NCBI RefSeq assembly: GCF_037893015.1 | Contig: NC_133666.1 | Span: forward strand, 2,819,467 to 2,883,466 | Direction: 5' to 3' | DNA from: Macrotis lagotis | Taxonomy: Eukaryota > Chordata > Mammalia > Peramelemorphia > Peramelidae | DNA: 64,000 nt | Shown here: positions 34,800 to 46,606 of the stretch, piece by piece | Layout of the letters: every line of letters begins with the position of its first letter | Numbering within the stretch: position 1 is the stretch's first letter | Made by a program: the position numbers and the translations under genes | Notes under the pieces: generated by a model | Told to the model about the DNA's origin: nothing | Databases searched by the model: none | What the model saw: the letters and a program-made list of their open reading frames with translations, nothing else

Positions 34800-35140
34800 A
34801 TAAAAAAGGTAGTCTCCCCCAACTTAGTTGGAGGCTAAGAAACCAATTTTTTAAAATTAGAAATATAGAATAAGAGTCAGGCAACTTAAAGGTATTATGA
34901 TAGATCTTAGAGAAGATTTACCCTCGAACCTTTTTGTTATTTCATGTTAGCCCCAAAGAATTAAGGTTGACAATACAAATAAATATTTTGATACACCAAG
35001 GAACAAAAATCTAGAAGACACAGACATGCATACACACACACAAACACACAAACACACACACCACATATCTGGTGATATTTGTGTGCACATTATATTTAGT
35101 TATATCTATACATTTGTAGATATATTATGTATATTAATAT
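34800..35140. other. Unassigned sequence with short (CA)n
   Basis: AT-rich. A short impure CA repeat at about 35027-35062 is the only notable element. Confidence 0.5.
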
Positions 35141-35144
35141 TTAT

Positions 35145-35365
35145 TTAGCTAGCATTTCCATAGCACTTTAAAGTCTGCAAAGCCCTTTATAAGGATGCTT
35201 TCCTTTCATCCTCCCAGCAATCCGAGGAAAGAGGAGTCATTATTACTCTTATTTTACAGATGAGGAAACAGAGACTGCTGGAGGTTGGCTTGCTTGCCCA
35301 GTTGCAGTTTGTAAGCATCTGAGCTTGAATTCAAATTCAGGTCTTGATTCTAGACATGATGCCAC
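35145..35365 (-). mobile_element. MIR-like ancient SINE
   Basis: Antisense: 'ccatagcactttaaagtctg', 'attttacagatgaggaaaca', 'tcaaattcaggtcttgattc'. Confidence 0.82.
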
Positions 35366-35661
35366 CTATCTGAATGTAATATAGGCAAAAGCTTCTCTTC
35401 TATATTTTGTGAGGAAAGCACATATGATTTTTATCACATTTATAACAATATTGCCCTGTTGGTGGAATTTGGGGAATTCTTTGGTTTTCTTCTGTGTATT
35501 TTTTATTCTATTGATTTTTTCTTTCCTAGCTCGTCTGTCACTACCCTCAAACTCATCCCCTCAGCCCCCACAGGAGATCCCCTTTCAAATAAATAAGGAT
35601 AGTTGAGAAAAATCCACACATTGGGTATATTTGAAAGTATTCTCACTTTGGATCTCTACTT

Positions 35662-35674
35662 CTGGGCAATTTCT
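35662..35674. repeat. Target-site duplication of half-L1 copy 2 (left)
   Basis: ctgggcaatttct; counterpart with one extra T at 38842-38855. Confidence 0.85.
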
Positions 35675-36186
35675 TTTTCTTTTTCTTTAATATTTATTTA
35701 TTCTCATTTTGTACAAATAATGTTTTTTATACATTAATAAAATATTCTTGTTTAATAGTAAATGAAATACCCCCTCCTCCCCCAAAATATAGACTCGCTT
35801 GAGTGATAAAGTAAAGGGGAGAGAAAAAAAAATAAAATAAAAAAAATAATAGTAATAATTGTAGGTATGGCCAGGTGGTGCAATGGACCAGCCCTGGAGC
35901 CATGAGCACCCGAGCCCACATCTGGCCCCGTACACACAACAATCACCCAGCCATGTGACATGCAAGCCACCCCAACCCCACTGCCCTGAAAAAACCAAAA
36001 AAAGAAAAAGAAGACCCAAAATAAAATAAAATAGTAATAATAGTAGGGGGTGGCTGGGTGGCAGACGGAGCACTGGCCCTTGATCCAGGAGCATCTGGGT
36101 CCAAATCCGGCCTCAGACACCCAACGATCAACCTTCTATGCGGCCCCAGGCAGGCCACCCAACTCCATTTGCCCTGCACCCCCCAA

Positions 36187-36240
36187 AATAATGATAATAA
36201 TAATAATAATAATAATAATAATCATAATAATAATAATAAT
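36187..36240. repeat. (TAA)n microsatellite in half-L1 copy 2
   Basis: About 17 TAA/TCA units. The matching place in copy 1 (30943-30960) has only a short ttattattatt, so this array expanded within the element. Confidence 0.9.
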
Positions 36241-37065
36241 GTGCTTCAGTCTGTGTTCCAACACCAACAACTCTGTCATGGGTGGATCTCATTCTTTATG
36301 ATAAGTCCATCACAGAAGTTACTTCTATATTTTTCCACCGTTGCCATTGCTGATTGCAACTCCCTCCTTTCTTATTTCTCCACTACCACGTACTATTTTC
36401 TCTCTCCTTTCACTCTGACTCTGCTGTAGGGTTGCTGAGTGGTGCAGCAGACAGATCCCCGGTCCTGGAGCCAAGAGGCCCCGAGCCCCAATACCACCCC
36501 TTAGGCCCAGCATCTACCTGGAGCTATGGTCTCTCACAGGCCATCCAATCCCACCCCCTTGCAAGAAGTAAAAAAGAAAATGTGTTATATCTGACCACTC
36601 TCCCCCCCATGGTCCATCCTCTCCTCCATCACTCATATCCCCCCCCTTCCCCCTGTCCCCCCCTCCTTACTCCAGATGCCTATACCCCATTGAGTATATA
36701 TGCTGTTTCCTCTCCTAACCACCTCTGATGAGAGCAAAGATTCCCTCATTTCCCCCTTGCCTTCCCCCTTCCATATCATTGCAATAGCTCATTGTAATAA
36801 AGAAAAATCTTACTATATGAAATATCTTGGCCTATTCCCCATCTCCTTTTTCTTTCTCCCGTTACATTTCCCTTTTTTCTATTGACTCCATTTTTACACC
36901 ATATTTTATCTTCAAATTCAGCTTTCTCCTGTGCTTCAACTATTAAAGCTACCTGCTCTATTAACTGAGAAGGTTCATATGAGTATTATCAATGTCATTT
37001 TTCTGTACAGGAATACATGCAGTTCATCATCAAGTCCCTCATATTTTCCCTTTCTCCTTCAATCT

Positions 37066-38122
37066 CTATGCTTCACCCGAGTCCTGTATTTGTAGCTCTG
37101 GCCATTCCAACGGGAACATTTGAAATTTCCCTGGTTCATTGAAAGTCCATCTTTTTCCGTGGAAGAGGGCATTCAGCCTTGCTGGGTAGTTGAGTCTCAG
37201 TTGCATTCTAAGCTCTTTTGCCTTCTGGTATATTATATTCCAAGTCCTACGAACTTCCAATGTAGTTGCTGCTAAGTTCTGTGTGATCCTGACGGCAGCT
37301 CCATGATATTTGAATTGTATCCTTCTGGCTGCTTGTAATATTTTCTCTTTGACTTGGGAGTTCTGGAATTTGGCTATAATATTCTTAGGGGTTGGTTTTT
37401 TGGGATCTCTTTCTCGGGGGGATCGGTGGATTCTCTCCATTTCTTTTTTGCCCTCTGCTTCTAGGATATCAGGGCAATTTTCCTGTAGTAATTCTTTGAA
37501 AATGATGTCAAGGCTCTTTTCCTGATCATGACTTTCAGGTATTCCAATAATTTTTAAATTATCTTTCCTAAATCTGTTTTCCATATCAATTGTTTTTTCA
37601 ATGAGATGTTTCACATTTTCTTCTAATTTTTTCATTTTTTTGGTTTTGAAGTATTGAGTCCTGGTTTCTCATAAATTCATCAATCTCCCTGAGTTTGATT
37701 CTTTGTCTGAAGGATTTGTTCTCCTCATAGAGTTTTCTTATCTCTTTTTCCATCTGGCCCATTTTGCTTTAAAGCATTCTTCTCCTCAATAACTTTTTTG
37801 AACTGTTTTATCCATTTGACCTAAGCTGTTTTTTAGCATGCTATTTTCTTCAGCATTTTTTTGGATTTCCTTGACTAAGCTGCTGACTTCATTTTCATGT
37901 TTTTCCTGCATCTCTCTCATTTCTTTTCCCAGTTTTATTTCTATCTGCCTCATTTGATTTTCAAAGTCTTTTTTGAGCTCTGTCATAGCCTGAGCCCAAT
38001 TTCTGTTTTTCTTGGAGTCTTTAGATGCAGGAGCTTGTGCTTCCTCATCTTCAGACTGAGTATTTTGATCCTTCTTGGGATCATAGATAATGTATTTCTC
38101 AATGGTGTTCCTGCTTGCTTAT
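37066..38122 (-). pseudogene. L1 ORF1p gene of half-L1 copy 2, start lost
   Basis: Minus-strand ORF1. The start codon is changed (ATA for ATG at 38122-38120). The coiled coil (TELKKDFENQMRQIEIKLGK) is at 37986-37800, and a frame disruption falls around 37790-37640. From 37635 a 190-codon frame covers the end of the coiled coil, the RRM-like core (DNLKIIGIPESHDQ) and the C-terminal domain (NYPARLNALFHGKRWTFNEP). That frame is the longest intact ORF1p stretch in the window. Compared with copy 1 it lacks four residues in the last 20. Confidence 0.9.
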
Positions 38123-38859
38123 TTTCCCAGCCTAAGCCTATTTTGGGGGTGCTTCCTGAGCTTTTGGGACACTCCCACAAGGGTCTCAGTGTGTGAGGCT
38201 CTGTCCTCCTTCCTGGTCTGTGAATGACCATAAGCACCCCCCTCTGTCACGGGGCTGAGGTGGGGGGGCCCCTGCTGTTCTATGGGGCGGGCCTAGACTG
38301 GGATCAGGATCTAAATGTGTTCGGAGCCCCAGATTCCTGCTCCAGAGGACAGAGCTCTGCAGTCTCTCTCTTCACTCCCCTCCCTAGGTTCAATGGGCTC
38401 ATGCCCTGGGGGCTCCTGCTTACCAGCTCCGCCTGCTTCTGTTTCCTGGATCTGGGCTGTGCTGGCCACTCTGCTCTCTGTATGCCCTGAGGGCTGGGCT
38501 TCAGGTGCTCTCTCTGGCAGAGGTCCCCCGGTGCTCCCCGGGGTGCAGCTCAGGAAACTCCCCCGCTGCTGTGAGCCGCAGCTCCCAGTGCCCTGGGGCT
38601 GCCTCCGGGAGGCTGAAGTTCTTTCCCTCTGGCAGGCCCCCCCCTGTGGCGGGCCGCCCCTCCGACCTGGGGGAGCAGAGCCTTTCTGCTCTTTTCCAGG
38701 TTACCTTGAGTAGGAGAACTGCCTCACTGGGTCCCTCTGTGGATTCTGTCTCTGGAAAGTTTAGTTAGAGTCCTTAGCTGATGAGTTTTATCAGAGGGCT
38801 CCTAAGACTCGATCCCTTCTTGTCGCCATCTTGGCTCCGTCCTGGGCAATTTTCTTTTT

Positions 38860-39850
38860 TCCAAAAATACTGTACTTTGGGGGGAGAGGTTGATGATGGT
38901 TTTTGGACAGTCCATTGATTTTTAAATCCTCTCTCCTTTATTCATTTTCCAGGTGAGTTATTGGTAGTGTATGCATAATGTTATTCTAATTGTTCAGCTT
39001 TTAGTCTCATTATTCAGCTTTTGCTCTCTTTTTGTTATTGGAGTAAACCACTATTGAGTTCTGTTTACATCATTCTATTTTGCAGGGTGCTCACTACTGA
39101 TAGTTTTCTATCCTCTGTTCTAAGCTCTCTTCCTTAGTGCTCTAATTAAATCCTCTATCTTTTATTTCAATATTTAGTTTATTTCTTCCATTCATTTTTG
39201 GAGTCCTTGTGACCGCTGTGAACCCAGAAAAATCTGGGGTTTGTTGAAAGTGGATTTTGGAGTAACTATTTTTTTTCCATCATCACCATTTTTGTCTGCT
39301 CTTGCCTGGGCCAATTTCAGCAGCTGGTTCCTTTCAGTATCTTCTTAGCTCCCCTCCTTGGGACACCAAGACTTAAGTGCTCAGAGGAAAAGGAAGACTT
39401 CATTAGCCTAAGGAATGTTCCCTTCGTTTTTTCTAGTTTGGCAGATGATGTATATTCCTTTTGGATTTAGTGAAAGGAGCTATACAAACAAGGTCCTATC
39501 CCTTATCAATCTCCTCTAATTAATGCTAGCCATCTTCCTTAACAAATACGCTTAAAAAAAGCCCACTTGTACTATGACTGTCCTCATTTTTTTCTTCCTT
39601 GTCTCTTGTAATAATATATAGCCAAATTGTGATGGACACCTTTCCACAGGTTTGCAAGAGTGGATCACATTTGGAGTGCATAAACTTATAGTAAAATCTG
39701 TCTCTGATTTGTGCTGACTTATCAGTAGGCTGGTTGATGAACTACAGAAAGTTTACCCAAGGATTACAAAAACTGTTTCTAATCTCCTATGTTCATAATT
39801 CCCTGCCTTATTATAATAGAGAATCATAGTTTGCTATCACAAAAATTTCT
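38860..39850. other. Unassigned sequence
   Basis: No recognised gene or repeat; AT-rich. Confidence 0.35.
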
Positions 39851-39857
39851 TATTGAG

Positions 39858-40010
39858 GAGGCTAGGTGGTGCAGAGGATGGAGCACCAGCCTGGGAGTCA
39901 GGAGGATCTGAGTTCAAATCCAGCCGTAGACACTTAATAATTACCTAGCTGTGTAGCCTTGGGCAAGCCACTTAACCCCATTGCCTTGCAAAAAAACAAA
40001 AACAAAAAAA
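39858..40010 (+). mobile_element. tRNA/CORE-type SINE
   Basis: Sense near-consensus copy ('gctaggtggtgcagaggatg' to 'ccattgccttgcaaaaaaac'), flanked by ttcttatt on both sides. Confidence 0.93.
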
Positions 40011-40299
40011 GCTTCTTATTTTGTCTCACTTAAATGTCCCCTTAGCATAAAAATTAAAATCTTAATTCTCATAGGAACAGATAGAGCTGAGAAGAGATTC
40101 TAAGACTATATGCTAGCCTACCTGTGAGGCAAATGCCTTAAGCTAGACTTTAAGTCTGCCAGGGGAGACATTTTCTAAATGTCAAATTTGGGAAACCAAG
40201 TCAAAAAGAGTCCAACCTCAGATCATATTGAACAGCCGCTCTTTTTTCTTGTCCCATTGAGCTTGTCACTTTCAGGGTCCAACCTGCATTGGGTTACTG

Positions 40300-40575
40300 A
40301 CCCAACATTGACCCAACTGACCATACCTGCAGTCAAACCGAATAAGAGCACTTAAACTGTCCCATGAGATCTTTTTTTTTATTATTAAAGATTTTATTTA
40401 GAGTTTTACAATTTTTCCCCTAATCTTGCTTCCCTCCCCCACCCCCCACAGAAGACAATTTGCCAGTCTTTACATAGTTTCCATGTTGTACATTGATGCA
40501 AATTGAGTGTGATGAGAGAGAAATCATACTATGAAATCTTTTTAAATAGCAAATTCTAACAATCACACCTTAGGT
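40300..40575 (+). pseudogene. Decayed counterpart of the exon at 28066
   Basis: Bases about 40330-40374 and 40543-40570, on either side of an L1 fragment, align by eye with the second half of the exon-like frame at 28066-28211 and its donor (here 'ccttaggtgagttc'). The reading frame is not kept. Confidence 0.4.
40376..40530 (-). mobile_element. LINE-1 3' end fragment with TSD
   Basis: Minus-strand L1 3' UTR ('gatttctctctcatcacact', G-rich tract, A-tail seen as T-run). Flanked by a 12-bp duplication with one mismatch: atgagatctttt (40364-40375) and atgaaatctttt (40531-40542). Confidence 0.88.
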
Positions 40576-41671
40576 GAGTTCAACTTAGAAAGATTAAATA
40601 TCAATTATACTTTCACCTTGGAAATAGCAAGAGATCATCACTGAAAAATCTCAAATTACTTTATTCATACTGCATAGGTGCTTTTACCTCAAAGCAAAAA
40701 ACAAAAGACTTGCCATGATGCATATCTACAAGAATCTCAAATTGCATATAGAAACAATTTTCTTTATTAATATGCTCGGTTATTATCCATATTCAAATAG
40801 ACAAAAACAACAAACCATCGCTTCTAGAATCCTTGAAAACAATAAAACCATCTTTACAGATTTTTCACTTATTTCAGCAGGCATTCTAAACTCAGATAAG
40901 AGAAATGTAAAATACAGTAGATTCTATTTAAGATGACAAGCGAGCAGGGCAGCTAGGTGGTGTGGTAGATAGAGCACTGGCCCTGGAGTCAGGAGGATCT
41001 GAATTCAAATCCCGCCTCAGACACTTCATAATGACCTAGCTGTGTGGCCTTGGGCAAGTCACTTAATCCCATTTGCCTTGCAAAAACCTGAAAAAAAAAG
41101 ATGACAAACGAATTCTTCTGTTCACTAAATGGTTCCATTCTGAAATCTTATTCTCTTAAAATAAAACAAAGCAACAAAAAAGGTTTCTTAACTTTAAACT
41201 CATCTTAATGGGTTTTACATTTTTGTTTTATAAGTTTATTTACCTCTACTCAAATATATCTTTCTCAGAAAGAAAATGAGATTCTTTAGGAATGTAATCT
41301 TATACATACGATCATTTCCAAACACTAATGTAACTCTTACTGATGCTACAGAATGGCCACAGATTTAGATAAAAATAGCAAGATGCTTTCTCCTTGCAAT
41401 TAGAGTAACCTTACATGCTTTTACTATTAACCCAGTGTCTAATCAATTCAATACTGCTACAAACAACACCATCACATTATTGTGATGAGCTAGCTTACAG
41501 ATTAGAAAATTTAGACTGCCCTACTACCTAAATACTTTTACAATAAATTTCTCTTCTGAGATTGTTCTTCTTTCTTAAAAAACAGCAAATATTCCTGATG
41601 TTAAAAGGACTATCACAAAACCTTAAATAATACCTTATTTGGATATTTGGAAAATAATAGGTCTCTTTTTT
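40576..41671. repeat. Duplicated segment B
   Basis: Homologous to 28212-28273 plus 31489-32290, in the same orientation and order. It lacks the half-L1 and so shows the empty target site (40620-40635). Contains a private SINE at 40947. Confidence 0.85.
40947..41097 (+). mobile_element. tRNA/CORE-type SINE
   Basis: Sense copy with a 14-bp flanking repeat carrying one mismatch (aagatgacaagcga at 40930-40943; aagatgacaaacga after the tail). Private to segment B. Confidence 0.93.
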
Positions 41672-41819
41672 TTAGGTATTTGCAAGACAAATGGGGTTAA
41701 GTGGCTTGCCCAAGGCCACACAGCTAGGTCATTATGAAGTGTCTGAGGCGGGATTTGAACTCAGGTACTCCGGACTCCAGGGCCAGTGCTCTATATCCAC
41801 TGTGCCACCTAGCCACCCC
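41672..41819 (-). mobile_element. tRNA/CORE-type SINE
   Basis: Antisense copy flanked by taataggtct on both sides. Confidence 0.92.
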
Positions 41820-41824
41820 GTAAT

Positions 41825-43480
41825 AGGTCTTTTAGTTATTCAACCTTCAAGCAAAAATAAATCTTTAAAACTGGAATCTATGATCCTTACATCATAAATA
41901 AATAAATAAAATTATATATCAATAAATAAAATTATTTTTAGGTAGCATAAATAAATCCCCCAAAGTTCTTCACATGCAATAAATCCCAATTACCACAAAA
42001 CTTCTAAGGACCTTCCTTAAACTTAAGGGTGTTTGCAGAAGGAAGGGTCTGTTGGTTTAAGACAGGGAGAATACATCTATTCTAATCACAAATGACAAAG
42101 TTTTACTAAGGCCTTAAAATTTATGCAAATAGAATTTTTCTTTGTCCACAAAGATGGTTTATTTGAATAGCACTGACAAATTTGCTGTCTACCTTCCATC
42201 TTAACTTATATAAGTATATTCTTAGATGGAACAAGTTTGACCATTTAAATGACATGATTACTCCCCATTCTGTGCCAGAATTTTGCCAGAATTTTACGAC
42301 ATCGATATTCCTACAACAGGGTTAGATGTTCTATTCTATTCTCCTCTATTCTCCTTGTTTAAATCCTCAAAGGGACCCCCAAGAATTCAGTTCAGAGATG
42401 AGGGAACTAAAAGTTGATCTCAAGAAACTCAAAAATGAGATGGGGATGGGGTGGATGTTGCCTTGAGCAATGGAAGAAACATGGTCAATGCAGCCGGAAC
42501 AATTTAATTAATTATAAAACCTCATTTCCCTGTCCAAGTTCCTCCACTATGCTCCCTAGTAACTTAAATGAACAAATTCACAACTTTTCATATGGACAAA
42601 TAACTTAAAATCAAATTCCTTTCAAATATAGGCTTTTAAAGAGTGACATCACCTGCTTAACCCGTTCATTAGCAATGAATTAAAATGATCCAAATCAAGT
42701 TGTGATGGGAGAGTTGCGCCATTCCTGTGATGAATCATGAATGGAACCAGGATGTAGATGTAAATAGAAAAAAAAATTGACTAAGTCATTACCACACATG
42801 GAAAGAGAAAGTTAAGAGATTTTAAGTATTGCAGATTCACCGGGCAGGCCAGCTGCTACACTAACTAGTACATAGGACGTCGGAAAGAAAAAAAAAAGTG
42901 TAATACCCACCAGAGTCTCTTTAAATGCTTCCTCAGGGTTCATGGGAAAAGGCAGTGTTTTGGGAGTGGTCCAGGGCCCACATTGGGAGGGGTGGGGGTC
43001 TTGTACTGGAGACATTGTTTCTGATCAGGGTGGACGTGGCCTTTGTCTCCCTTGCATAATCTAGCTTGACCCTAAGGTGAGAGCATGGCCAAGATCAGAA
43101 TGAAAATCAAGGGGAAGTGTTTCAAAATGAGTTTCCAATTACAGTGTTCCCAATGCCCATGATTTCCTGCGTCAAGGTGGTTTAAATTTTGACAAATACC
43201 CATTCAGACTTCCATATAGAAATTATCTCAAAAATATTGAATGATGAAGTAGTTATGATGCAGGGGAAAGATGAAGAGAATTGTGAATGTAGAAATTAGG
43301 TGGAGATGTAAATTGACTACCACCTACTCTTGAGATGGGAATCAACTGCCCGTTGTTTAATGTGAAATTTGTATCCTGATCTCCTTCTACCTAATTCCAG
43401 ATCCAGTAAGGGAAAGGGAGTTTTGCCCTCTGGATGTGAAGCAAGACAGAAAAACCTGGGTTGGACTCCACTCAGGGCTG
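41825..43480. other. Unassigned sequence
   Basis: No recognised gene. AT-rich up to about 42700, then sequence of mixed composition leading into the TC array. Confidence 0.35.
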
Positions 43481-43482
43481 TA

Positions 43483-43483
<1 letters not shown>

Positions 43484-43544
<61 letters not shown>
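43484..43544. repeat. (TC)n microsatellite
   Basis: About 30 uninterrupted TC units. Confidence 0.97.
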
Positions 43545-43547
<3 letters not shown>

Positions 43548-43690
43548 CCCATCCCTTCCCTTCCTATGTGCTGTAATTTCTTTTCGTTTAATAAATTTTT
43601 GTTTTATTTCCACTCTTGATTTCCTGAGTCTGAATAATAACTCCTCATAGGCAGAACGGAACCCAAGTAGCCAGCAGCTACAGTTACATT
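43545..43690 (+). other. Possible LTR-like fossil end
   Basis: After the TC array come a polyadenylation-like TTTAATAAA (about 43588) and 'gaacggaacccaagtagcca', a layout that recalls the R-U5 end of a retroviral LTR. No matching LTR or internal genes found; broken if real. Confidence 0.2.
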
Positions 43691-44039
43691 TAATTAAAAG
43701 AATGATAACAAGATATAAATTATACTAAATTTCAATTTAGTATTTTTTTAAACCCAAGGGGATTTTCCGTTCAAAGAGTTCCAGGGCTCTCATTCTCCTA
43801 TTGTCCATTACTACAAAAACCTCTAAGGGGCATGCAGTGGCCTATGCTATTATGGAAATGCCCAAGAGGGTCTCTGGTCCCCCTAAGGAAACTAGACGTT
43901 TAAATTTCTTTGAGATTAAGTCAATTAAGACTGATCAGAGAAAACCCAATAAGGGTCAAAACTTTAGGGTCAGAAACAGCATTTGTGATGAACACCACAA
44001 TTTTAAATTCCCAAAAGTTCAGTTTCTTTGAGAATATGT

Positions 44040-45392
44040 TAATAAATGGAGTTTTCCTTAAAATAATAAATAGTGTCTATCTAAAACCATCAAAAATATC
44101 ATATGTAATGAGAATAAACTTGGAGCATTCCAATAAAATCAGAGGTGAAATGAGGATGCTCATTACTCTTCAATATAGTATTAGAAAAGCTAGCAGTAGC
44201 AATAGGAGAAGGAAAAAGAGATTGAAGGAATCAGAATTGGCAATGAGGAAGCCAAACTTTCACTCTTTGCAGATGATGTGATGGCATACCTAGAGAACCT
44301 GAGAAAATCATCTAAAAAACTCCATCAGACAATTAACAAATTCAGCAAAGTAGTAGGGTATAAAATAAACCCATATAAATCATCGACATTTCTTTATAGG
44401 AAACACAAAGTCAAGAGCAAGAGATATACAGAAAAATTGCATTTAAAATAACTACAGACAATATTAAATACTTGGGAATCCACCTCCCAAGACAGACCCA
44501 GAAAGTATATGAACACAATTATAAAGCACTTCTCACCCAAATAAAGTCAGATCTAAATAATTGGAAAAATGGCAAATGCTCATGGTTAGGTTGAGCTAAT
44601 ATAATAAAAAATGACAATTCTACCCAAATTAAATTATTTATTCAGTGCCATACCAATCAAACTACGAAGTAATTACATTACTGAGCTAGAAAAAATAGTA
44701 ACAAAATTTATCTGGAGCAACAAAGGTCAAGAATAGCAAGGGAACTGATGAAAACAAAATGAAAAGGAAGGTGGCCTAGTTTTTTCAGATCTAAAACTAT
44801 ACTATAAAGCAGCAGTCATCAAAGCCCTGGTACTGGTGAAGAAATAGAGGAATGGATCAGTGGATTAGAACAGGTTCAAAAGAAACTGCAGTAAACTACT
44901 ATAGCAATCTACTGTTTGATAAATCCAAAGACGTCAGCTTCTGGGATAAGAACTCATTATTTGACAACAATTGTTGGGAAAACTGGAAAATAGCATGGCA
45001 AAAACCAGGTATAGACCTACATCTCACACCTACCAAAATAAGGCCAGAATGTGTACAAGGATTTAGACATAGAGACACCATAGATAAATTAATAGACCAA
45101 GAAATACTCTATCATCAGATCTATGAAAAGGGGATAAATTTTTGAGCACACAAGAAGTAGAGCACAGTATAAACTGCAAAATGAATGATTTTAACTTTAG
45201 GTTTTACACTAAACTAATAAAATCAATGCTGCCAAAATTAGAAGGAAAGAAGAAAGTTGGGAAATAATCTTCACATCTAAGAGTTCTGATAAAGATCTCA
45301 TTTGCATCAAATTTATAAGGTCACAAGTCATCCCCCAATGGATAAATGGTCAAAGGATATAAATAGACAGTTTTCAAATGAAGTAATTAAAG

Positions 45393-45445
<53 letters not shown>

Positions 45446-46375
45446 CATATAAAAATGGTCCAAATCACTATTGATTAGAGAAATGTGAATAAAAACAACT
45501 CTGAGGTATCATCTCACACCTATCAGATTAGCCCAGATGAGAAAAAAAGGGAAGATGATTAATGTTGGAGAGGTTGTGGGAGGATTGGGGGATTGGGACA
45601 CTGATGCATTGCTGGTGGAGTTGTGAAGGGATCCAACCTTTCTGGAGAGCAATATGGAACAACGTCCAAAGAGCAATAAAACTCATCATACCCTTTCACT
45701 CAGCAATTCCAATTCTAGGACTCCATCCAGAAGAAATCACAAAAAATAGGAGAAGTCCCACATGTTTCAAAATATTCATAGCCGCTCTTTTTATCATGGC
45801 AAATGGGAAATTGAAGGGATGTCCATCCATTGGGGAATGACTAAACCAGTTATGGCTTCATGAATACTATGGAATACTATTGTTCTACAAGAGACCATAA
45901 ATGGTCAGACTCTAGAGAAGCATGGACTGACTTATGAGATGTGATGCTGCGTGAAGGGAATGGAGCCAAGAGAACAAATTACACACATCAGACGACAACA
46001 TTATGAGACAAATAACCTTGATGGCAGCAGCTTCTCTCAGCAATTCAGAGAGCTAGGACAACTGTATTAGACCGACTATGGACAACGCCATCCCCATCCA
46101 GAGGAAGACAAACCAAACAAAACCCACACAAAAAACAACCCATCAGAATCTGATGAACACTTTGTAAACATTTTCTCTTGCGTATCTCTTTTCCTTAATC
46201 CTAATTCCTCATCCCCAAAATGACTAATTTGTAAACATGTTTTTCAGAATGTGTATGTACAATGCTAACCAGACTGCCACTGAGGGGAGGGGGGTGGGAA
46301 GGGAGGGTGGAAGGAAATTTTGGAACTTAAAAATATGCATGTGCAAATGGGTGAAAAGAAATTTTAAACAGAGAG
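44040..46375 (+). mobile_element. LINE-1 ORF2 3' half and 3' UTR, old copy
   Basis: ORF2 reverse transcriptase from 44095 (NKIRGEMRMLITLQYSIRKA), the catalytic region as HSLQMM-WHT at 44255-44290 (FADD-equivalent degraded), then [20 protein letters not shown]-type sequence. Downstream: FWDKNSLFDNNCWENWKIAW, PGIDLHLTPTKIRPECVQGF (44930-45060), the Cys/His block (GTLMHCWWSCEGIQPFWRAI, 45597-45660) and a G-rich 3' UTR. Contains an internal (TA)n array. Many stops. It separates parts B and C of the duplicated segment. Confidence 0.9.
45394..45440. repeat. (TA)n microsatellite
   Basis: About 23 TA units inside the L1 ORF2 remnant. Confidence 0.97.
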
Positions 46376-46464
46376 GTTTTTTAATTTATTTCTAGCTATT
46401 CCATTCACCAATATTTCTGAATATTATATCATAATCAAAATTATATATTTTCAAAACTTAAAAA

Positions 46465-46606
46465 AACTAGAGCTCCAGCCCTGGAGTCAGGAGGACCTGA
46501 GTTCAAATTCTGCCCCAGACACTTTATAATTACCTAGCTGTGTGGTCTTGGGCAAGTCACCTAACCCCGTGGCCTTGCAAAAAAACCCTTAAAAAAAAAC
46601 AACTTA
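46465..46606 (+). mobile_element. tRNA/CORE-type SINE
   Basis: Sense copy missing the first 20 or so bases; 'agctccagccctggagtcag' to 'cttgcaaaaaaacccttaaa', flanked by acttaaaaaact on both sides. Confidence 0.9.

Larger units (their letters stand above)
35675..38841 (-). mobile_element. Half-L1 (ORF2-less LINE-1) copy 2
   Basis: Opposite orientation to copy 1 but with the same structure. G-rich 5' end with 'ggagccaagatggcgacaag' at 38840-38820, 5' UTR to about 38123, ORF1 38122-37066, the post-ORF1 segment, three antisense SINE-like modules and an A-rich 3' end at 35675-35700. Again no ORF2 sequence. An independent insertion with its own target duplication. The tail of this copy contains a grown (TAA)n array at 36187-36240, where copy 1 has only about four units. 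Confidence 0.88.

Noticed and set aside
34152-34822. Open frames of 149-211 codons
   Set aside because: Low-complexity translation of GA/GACA/GATA repeats.
43484-43690. Complete endogenous retrovirus
   Set aside because: Only a vague LTR-like end is visible. No paired LTR, no primer-binding site and no gag, pol or env similarity nearby.
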